A DNA stretch of 7,577 bases from contig USMA01000041.1 of the NCBI GenBank assembly GCA_900555765.1, positions 1-7,577 on the forward strand, read 5' to 3'. A program made the position numbers and the translations under genes. Positions 5,832-7,577 of this stretch are shown here, piece by piece. Within the stretch, counting starts at the first letter, position 1. Every line of letters starts with the position of its first letter. The notes under the pieces were generated by a model. It made no database searches. It worked only from the letters and a program-made list of their open reading frames with translations, and was not told the DNA's origin. Origin of the DNA: an uncultured Collinsella sp. Lineage in GTDB: Bacteria > Actinomycetota > Coriobacteriia > Coriobacteriales > Coriobacteriaceae.

Positions 5832-7028
5832 ATGAGTCAGGCAAGGCAAGACGGCATCACGCTCAGGCAGTGGCTCCCGCTCGTCGGGCTCACCTGCTGT
5901 GCGTTCGTGTTCAACACGTCGGAGTTTATGCCCATCGGCCTTTTGACTGATATCGCCGCGTCGTTCTCGCTCACCGAGGCCCAGGCGGGCATCATGATCT
6001 CGGTCTACGCCTGGGGCGTCATGCTGCTGTCGCTGCCGCTCATGGTGTTCGCCTCGCGTTTCGAGTTCAAGCGGATGCTGCTGGGCGTGCTTGCCGTGTT
6101 CTCGCTGGGCCAGTTCCTGTCCGCCTTGGCACCGACCTATCCCATCCTGGTTTGCGCGCGCCTGGTGGTTGCCTGCGCGCACGCCGTGTTCTGGTCGGTC
6201 GCTTCGATTATGGCGTCGCGCCTGGTTGACACACGCCACGGGGCGCTCGCCATCAGCATGATCGCCACGGGCTCTTCCATCGCACAGATCTTCGGCCTGC
6301 CGCTCGGCCGCGCCATTGGCCTGGCCGTGGGCTGGCGTATGACGTTTGCCGTGGGCGGGGCGCTGTCTTCTGTCGCGGTTGTCTACCAGGCCACGGTGTT
6401 CCCCACCATGCCAGCGGGCGAGCGTTTTACGCTCAAGCAGCTGCCCGAGCTGCTCAAGAACCCGTTCCTCATCGCGCTCTATGTGGTCACGGTGTTCATG
6501 GCGACCGGCTATTACGCAAGCTACAGCTATATCGAGCCCTTCCTGGCGCAGGTCGCGCACGTCGATGCGGGCGCCATCACCATGACGCTGACGGCGTTTG
6601 GCTGCTCTGGGCTGCTCGGAAGCTGGCTGGTTGGCCGCCTGTTCGACGGGCATCGCTTCCCGTTCTTGGCTATTACGCTCTCCGGCGTGCCGGTGGCTCT
6701 GCTGCTTATGGCCCCCGCAGCCTCGGCGCTCGTGTTGGTGCTTGCCGTCTGCGCACTGTGGGGTTGCTGCGCCACGGCCTTTAACGTGGCGTTTCAGGCC
6801 GAGCTCATCAAGTACACGCCCGCGGATTCGTCGGCTGTCGCCATGTCGATCTTCTCGGGTCTGTTCAATCTGGGTATCGGCACGGGCACCGCAATCGGCG
6901 GCGCCGTGGTTTCGGGTCCCGGTATCGCTTGGATCGGCTTCGCGGGCGGGGCGATTGCCGTCGTGGGCGTCATTCTCGCCATCACGGTGATGTTCCCAGC
7001 CATCCGTCGCGCCAAGCCCGTCGCCTAA
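5832..7028 (+). CDS. sotB: Sugar efflux MFS transporter, SotB-like
   Basis: This 398-residue, 12-segment major facilitator membrane protein should export small solutes by proton exchange. It follows E. coli SotB (sugar efflux, active on arabinose and IPTG in that species) along its whole length. Matching stretches are FNTSEFMPIGLL (27-38), GIMISVYAW (53-61), AHAVFWS (116-122), SMIATGSS and GLPLGR (142-160), GWRMTF (167-172), YSYIEPF (231-237), AMSIFSGLFNLGIG (337-350). Loop 2-3 is SRFEFKRMLL (75-84), a variant of the MFS motif A loop. I chose the ATG at 5832 because GGAG sits 9 bases upstream; an in-frame TTG at 5817 lies just ahead of that site and would add five residues. It stands alone with its own promoter; proximity to feoAB does not imply iron transport. 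The substrate is unproven, since related transporters also export drugs or nucleosides. Confidence 0.88.
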   Translation: MSQARQDGITLRQWLPLVGLTCCAFVFNTSEFMPIGLLTDIAASFSLTEAQAGIMISVYAWGVMLLSLPLMVFASRFEFKRMLLGVLAVFSLGQFLSALAPTYPILVCARLVVACAHAVFWSVASIMASRLVDTRHGALAISMIATGSSIAQIFGLPLGRAIGLAVGWRMTFAVGGALSSVAVVYQATVFPTMPAGERFTLKQLPELLKNPFLIALYVVTVFMATGYYASYSYIEPFLAQVAHVDAGAITMTLTAFGCSGLLGSWLVGRLFDGHRFPFLAITLSGVPVALLLMAPAASALVLVLAVCALWGCCATAFNVAFQAELIKYTPADSSAVAMSIFSGLFNLGIGTGTAIGGAVVSGPGIAWIGFAGGAIAVVGVILAITVMFPAIRRAKPVA

Positions 7029-7043
7029 TCACGTCCCCTCATC

Positions 7044-7110
7044 AGTTGCGGCGGAATACGGACTGCTGGGCCCAATAAACCCGGCAAACAGCCCGTATTT
7101 CACCGCAACT
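7044..7110. repeat. Inverted-repeat element B, second member of the TTGCGGTGAAATA family
   Basis: The arms 7044-7065 and 7089-7110 pair at 22 positions (19 Watson-Crick, one wobble, two mismatches) around a 23-base loop containing TGGGCCCA (7067-7074). It begins 15 bases after the transporter stop. Its right outer arm TATTTCACCGCAA (7096-7108) is the exact reverse complement of the left outer arm of element A (2968-2980). The inner arms differ (CGGACTG/CAGCCCG here, AGTTCCT/AGGAACT there) yet remain complementary within each element. No T-run follows, so termination is left to the hairpin at 7184. Confidence 0.7.
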
Positions 7111-7116
7111 TAGAAA

Positions 7117-7159
7117 GGGACTGGGGTAGCTAATTTGGGACGGGGCTATTTTAGCTACC
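7117..7159. repeat. GGTAGCTAA inverted repeat with an internal GGGAC direct repeat
   Basis: GGTAGCTAA (7125-7133) and TTAGCTACC (7151-7159) are perfectly complementary 9-base arms with a 17-base loop. A near direct repeat, GGGACTGGGG (7117-7126) and GGGACGGGG (7137-7145), is spaced 20 bases apart and partly overlaps the left arm. It sits directly between element B and the terminator hairpin. I cannot assign a function; it may be another genome-wide intergenic repeat. Confidence 0.45.
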
Positions 7160-7183
7160 TCGCTGAACATACGTAAAAGAGGT

Positions 7184-7223
7184 CGAGGCCGCTCCGGTGT
7201 GTGCTGGAGCGGCCTCGGTTTTT
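7184..7223. terminator. Rho-independent terminator, probably bidirectional
   Basis: The arms CGAGGCCGCTCC (7184-7195) and GGAGCGGCCTCG (7206-7217) pair perfectly over 12 bases with a 10-base loop. TTTTT (7219-7223) follows on the plus strand, ending the transporter transcript. On the minus strand the hairpin is preceded by AAAAACC and followed by ACCTCTTTTACG, so it can also end the converging hypothetical gene whose stop is at 7249. Confidence 0.9.
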
Positions 7224-7248
7224 GTATTTCTGTCTGCGTATGATCGAC

Positions 7249-7577
7249 CTAGAGCTCGTCTTGGGGGACGACGGCTGTAAGTTTTTCGTTTTCAAATACC
7301 GCAGCAAGCCCATGTTCGGGGTCAAAGCGATAGTTGCACATGAGCGCCGCTTTGCGAGCATCGTCGCTTCGAAGTGCCACAATGCTGGTCGGAATAACGT
7401 ATCTAAAAATGTTCGTAATGGGACTCTCGATCTGATCGCCGTCTCTTTCGAGGCAATAATCTTCGATCGCTTCCTTGCTGTCCTCAACGGTATCCCAGCT
7501 TGCAAGCAGGGCGTCCTTTGCTTCCTTTTGAATGTCGAGGACGCCTTGGTCCGAGTCACATTCGTAATAGACGGGGA
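7249..7577 (-). CDS. Hypothetical protein, partial (C-terminal 108 residues)
   Basis: An open minus-strand frame enters from the right edge and ends at TAG 7249-7251; the start is outside the window. The visible part is acidic and soluble-looking, with no membrane segment: DSDQGVLDIQKEAKDALL, then IFRYVIPTSIVALRS, then CNYRFDPEHGLAAVFENEKL and a short tail ending VVPQDEL. The 'DPEHGLA' stretch before the C-terminus resembles small uncharacterised DUF families (DUF6985/DUF2262-like by memory), some of which occur among immunity or anti-toxin-like proteins. I cannot confirm this. By my count about 51% of bases 7261-7560 are G or C, clearly lower than in feoAB or the transporter, which could mean acquired DNA. 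An overlapping minus-strand frame at 7155-7559 is basic, low-complexity and runs through the terminator, so I prefer this one. Confidence 0.7.
   Translation of the reverse strand, partial: PVYYECDSDQGVLDIQKEAKDALLASWDTVEDSKEAIEDYCLERDGDQIESPITNIFRYVIPTSIVALRSDDARKAALMCNYRFDPEHGLAAVFENEKLTAVVPQDEL

Noticed and set aside
5826..6653. Minus-strand open frame of 275 codons opposite the MFS gene
   Set aside because: It is a shadow of the transporter, highly charged with no recognisable family.

Overview
The window looks like a stretch of chromosome from a high-GC actinobacterium. A gut Coriobacteriia member such as Collinsella is my best guess. This rests on the GC-rich codon use, GTG starts behind strong GGAGG ribosome sites, a fused FeoA-FeoB iron transporter, and an actinobacterial-style iron-operator motif. 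The genus is an inference from memory of such genomes, not a search result.

Layout. From the left, two minus-strand genes run leftward: a glucose-family PTS EIIA protein (1245-1808), closed by a strong terminator hairpin (1176-1207), then asparaginyl-tRNA synthetase (asnS, start at 1063), which runs off the left edge. A divergent intergenic region (1809-2038) carries a LacI/CcpA-type palindrome on the EIIA side and a promoter for a rightward alpha/beta hydrolase (2039-2938). The hydrolase frame is broken by a single in-frame TAG at codon 32. Next comes a 411-base non-coding stretch (2939-3349). It holds a 63-base inverted-repeat element, a tandem array of hairpin-forming repeats with a 62-base period, and the promoter and putative tandem metal-repressor operators of feoAB. 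FeoAB (3350-5710) is a 786-residue ferrous iron transporter with FeoA fused to the N-terminus of FeoB. It is followed by a sotB-like sugar/drug efflux MFS transporter (5832-7028) with its own near-consensus promoter. The right end (7029-7248) holds a second inverted-repeat element sharing its 13-base ends with the first, another hairpin, and a probable bidirectional terminator. A lower-GC partial hypothetical gene then enters from the right on the minus strand (7249-7577).

The genes do not form one pathway. They are separate, individually promoted housekeeping and nutrient genes: translation, sugar phosphotransfer, iron uptake and efflux. I see no phage, CRISPR or defence island. The least explained parts are the structured intergenic repeats. 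Two widely separated elements keep the same ends while their inner arms differ but stay self-complementary, and a different hairpin repeat is tandemly arranged just upstream of feoAB.
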